Part shown: in pieces, positions 6,498 to 7,916 of the stretch
Position numbering within the stretch: position 1 is the stretch's first letter
How the letters are laid out: the number at the start of each line of letters is the position of its first letter
DNA from: Deltaproteobacteria bacterium
Lineage (GTDB): Bacteria; Desulfobacterota; Desulfobacteria; Desulfobacterales; Desulfobacteraceae
Direction: 5' to 3'
NCBI GenBank assembly: GCA_019314105.1
Contig: JAFCZY010000067.1
Location: 1 to 7,916 of the forward strand
DNA: 7,916 nucleotides
Position numbers and translations under genes: made by a program
Notes under the pieces: model-generated
What the model was told of the DNA's origin: nothing
The model's database searches: none
Seen by the model: the letters and a program-made list of their open reading frames with translations, nothing else

Positions 6498-7649
6498 ATG
6501 GAATATTCTCTTGTAAAAGCCTGTATTGATCTTGATGCTATCCGGAAGAATATTCAAAATCTAAAACGGATAACAGACAAAAATGCTAACTTCATGGCAG
6601 TGGTCAAGGCGGACGGGTATGGTCACGGGGCGGTAAGAGTTGCTCAAGTGGCCCTTCAAAGTGGTGCAGACTGGCTGGGTGTCGCAAGACTCAATGAAGC
6701 GGTTGAACTTCGGAAGGCCGGGATAGAGGCGCGCATACTTATTTTTGGATATATTCATCCGGCACAGGCCGCCATGATAAAAGACTTTGATCTGGTGACG
6801 ACCGTGTATGGTTTAAAGATGGCACAAGCCTTGTCTAACGAAGCAAAAAAATTAAACAAACCGGTTAAAGTGCATTTAAAGGTTGATACCGGAATGGGCA
6901 GAGTCGGAATGCTCATTAAACCGGCAAGAAAACAGGTGTTAAAAAAAATTCAAGAAATGATCAAATTGCCGGGTATTGATCTTAAGGGGATTTATACCCA
7001 TTTTGCTGCTGCCGACTGCAAAGATAGAGGTTATACTGATTTACAGATAGAATTGTTTGGATTTTTGCTGGATGATTTAAAGAAAAAGGGAATAGAACTT
7101 TCGACCTGCCATGCGGCAAACAGTGCAGGGATTATTGAATTTCCCGGATCTCATTTTGATATGGTGAGAGCCGGTATTTCCATTTATGGGCTTTATCCTT
7201 CCTTGGAGGTGGATCAGACAAAAGTAAAACTTTTTCCGGCCATGACATTAAGCTCTATTGTGACGGCGGTAAGAGACGTGCCGAAAGGATTTTATGTCAG
7301 CTATGGCATGACCCATAAAACCCAGGGACAGACAAGGCTTGCCTCAGTGCCTGTCGGGTATGCCGACGGGTTTTCAAGACGGTTTTCATCCAATGGGCTT
7401 ATGCTTGTGAAGGGTCACAGAGCGCCTGTTGTCGGTCGGGTATGTATGGACCAGACCCTGATTGATGTGGGAGACATCCCCAATGTAACTCCAGGCGATG
7501 AAGTCGTGTTGATCGGTTCCCAGGGCAATGAAATCCTTGGTGCAGATGAGGTTTCAAACAGGATAGATACCATCAATTATGAGGTTGTATCTGCCTTGAC
7601 AGCCCGGGTCAAAAAAGTTTATTCAGATTCCGGCTCTGGTTCAGGGTAA
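6498..7649 (+). CDS. alr: Alanine racemase, PLP-dependent
   Basis: Interconverts L- and D-alanine; D-alanine is needed for the peptidoglycan stem peptide. The 383-residue protein has the two-domain fold III layout: an N-terminal barrel with the PLP-binding motif AVVKADGYGHGA (Schiff-base Lys37), HLKVDTGMGRVG (126-137), and FDMVRAGISIYGLYP with Arg214, the residue expected to contact the PLP pyridine nitrogen. The C-terminal beta domain carries the second catalytic base in VSYGMT (Tyr259), VPVGYADGFSR (275-284) and VGRVCMDQTLIDV (302-314). The body ends with the usual ALTARVKKVY; an extra SDSGSGSG tail is encoded where the gene overlaps the antisense neighbour. AAAGGAA (6484-6490), seven bases before the ATG, supports this start; the ATG at 6494 is in another frame. 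It lies 31 bp after nrdG on the same strand with no terminator seen, so it is probably cotranscribed. Confidence 0.96.
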   Translation: MEYSLVKACIDLDAIRKNIQNLKRITDKNANFMAVVKADGYGHGAVRVAQVALQSGADWLGVARLNEAVELRKAGIEARILIFGYIHPAQAAMIKDFDLVTTVYGLKMAQALSNEAKKLNKPVKVHLKVDTGMGRVGMLIKPARKQVLKKIQEMIKLPGIDLKGIYTHFAAADCKDRGYTDLQIELFGFLLDDLKKKGIELSTCHAANSAGIIEFPGSHFDMVRAGISIYGLYPSLEVDQTKVKLFPAMTLSSIVTAVRDVPKGFYVSYGMTHKTQGQTRLASVPVGYADGFSRRFSSNGLMLVKGHRAPVVGRVCMDQTLIDVGDIPNVTPGDEVVLIGSQGNEILGADEVSNRIDTINYEVVSALTARVKKVYSDSGSGSG

Positions 7650-7916
7650 AGCATTTTACCGGTATAGGATAAATCATAACCGCCAAACTCTTCGGCAGCG
7701 GCCTGAATCACTTTTCCTTTTAAAAGAGATAAGAAAAGTTGAATCCCCTGATCAAAAAATCTATCTTTATGAATGATCAAATCAAATCGTTCCCAGCAAA
7801 TAGGAATAAAATCAAGCCCTAATATACTGGCAACCGGTCTGATGCCGGGGCCTGCATCTGCTTTGTCTGTCAGAATTTGCAAGCCCATATCCATGTGTCT
7901 GGATAATGTCTTTTCA
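7619..7916 (-). CDS. PBP-like substrate-binding domain protein, C-terminal part (gene continues beyond the window)
   Basis: The frame is open from the window edge, so the ATG at 7892-7894 is probably internal: the codons before it (EKTLSRH) flow into MDMGLQILTDKADAGPGIRP, the pattern of a periplasmic-binding-protein-like domain. LGLDFIPICWERFDLIIHKD and GGYDLSYTGKML are characteristic of the PBP-like domain (PF12727 type) found at the C-terminus of molybdate-responsive regulators and of MoeA-like molybdopterin proteins. About 98 residues are visible. Which N-terminal partner (HTH, MoeA, or an export signal) it has cannot be seen. It ends in an acidic, repetitive tail (PEPEPESE) where it overlaps alr antisense by 31 bp. 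Family recognition is from memory of the motif pattern and was not searched. Confidence 0.75.
   Translation of the reverse strand, partial: EKTLSRHMDMGLQILTDKADAGPGIRPVASILGLDFIPICWERFDLIIHKDRFFDQGIQLFLSLLKGKVIQAAAEEFGGYDLSYTGKMLYPEPEPESE

Overview
The window looks like chromosomal DNA from an anaerobic, moderately AT-rich bacterium, most likely a Desulfobacterota (Desulfobacteraceae-like) sulfate reducer. This placement is an inference. It rests on a glycyl-radical (strictly anaerobic) ribonucleotide reductase as the central operon, a GAF/sigma-54 activator of NifA type, and the general style of the proteins. No rRNA, tRNA, CRISPR array, insertion sequence or phage gene is visible.

Left part (1-2512, minus strand): a sigma-54-dependent activator (GAF, AAA+, Fis-type HTH) is followed after 15 bp by an RND efflux locus that appears broken. 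The periplasmic adaptor starts normally with a signal peptide and a good ribosome site, but is cut by an in-frame TGA at 554-556. The same frame then runs open to the window edge and passes directly from adaptor sequence into the middle of an RND pump, so the adaptor C-terminus and pump N-terminus are missing. The activator itself is intact.

Middle (2513-3651): a divergent intergenic region carries a sigma-70-like promoter for a NudL-like NUDIX hydrolase on the plus strand. That gene meets, tail to tail, a small two-helix membrane protein of unknown function on the minus strand; their stop codons overlap.

Right part (3652-7649, plus strand): nrdD, nrdG and alr lie close together (16 and 31 bp gaps) and probably form one operon. 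NrdG (radical SAM) installs the glycyl radical on NrdD, which reduces ribonucleotides for anaerobic DNA synthesis. Alr makes D-alanine for peptidoglycan. Upstream of nrdD lie two NrdR-box-like sequences whose cores start exactly 31 bp apart, overlapping a TTGACA promoter, so the operon is probably repressed by NrdR.

Right edge (7619-7916, minus strand): the C-terminal end of a PBP-like (molybdate/tungstate-type) substrate-binding domain protein runs out of the window and overlaps the 3' end of alr by 31 bp, antisense.

I see no clearly new multi-gene system. The most notable points are the decayed adaptor/pump fusion next to an intact activator, the paired NrdR sites, and the antisense overlap of alr with its neighbour.
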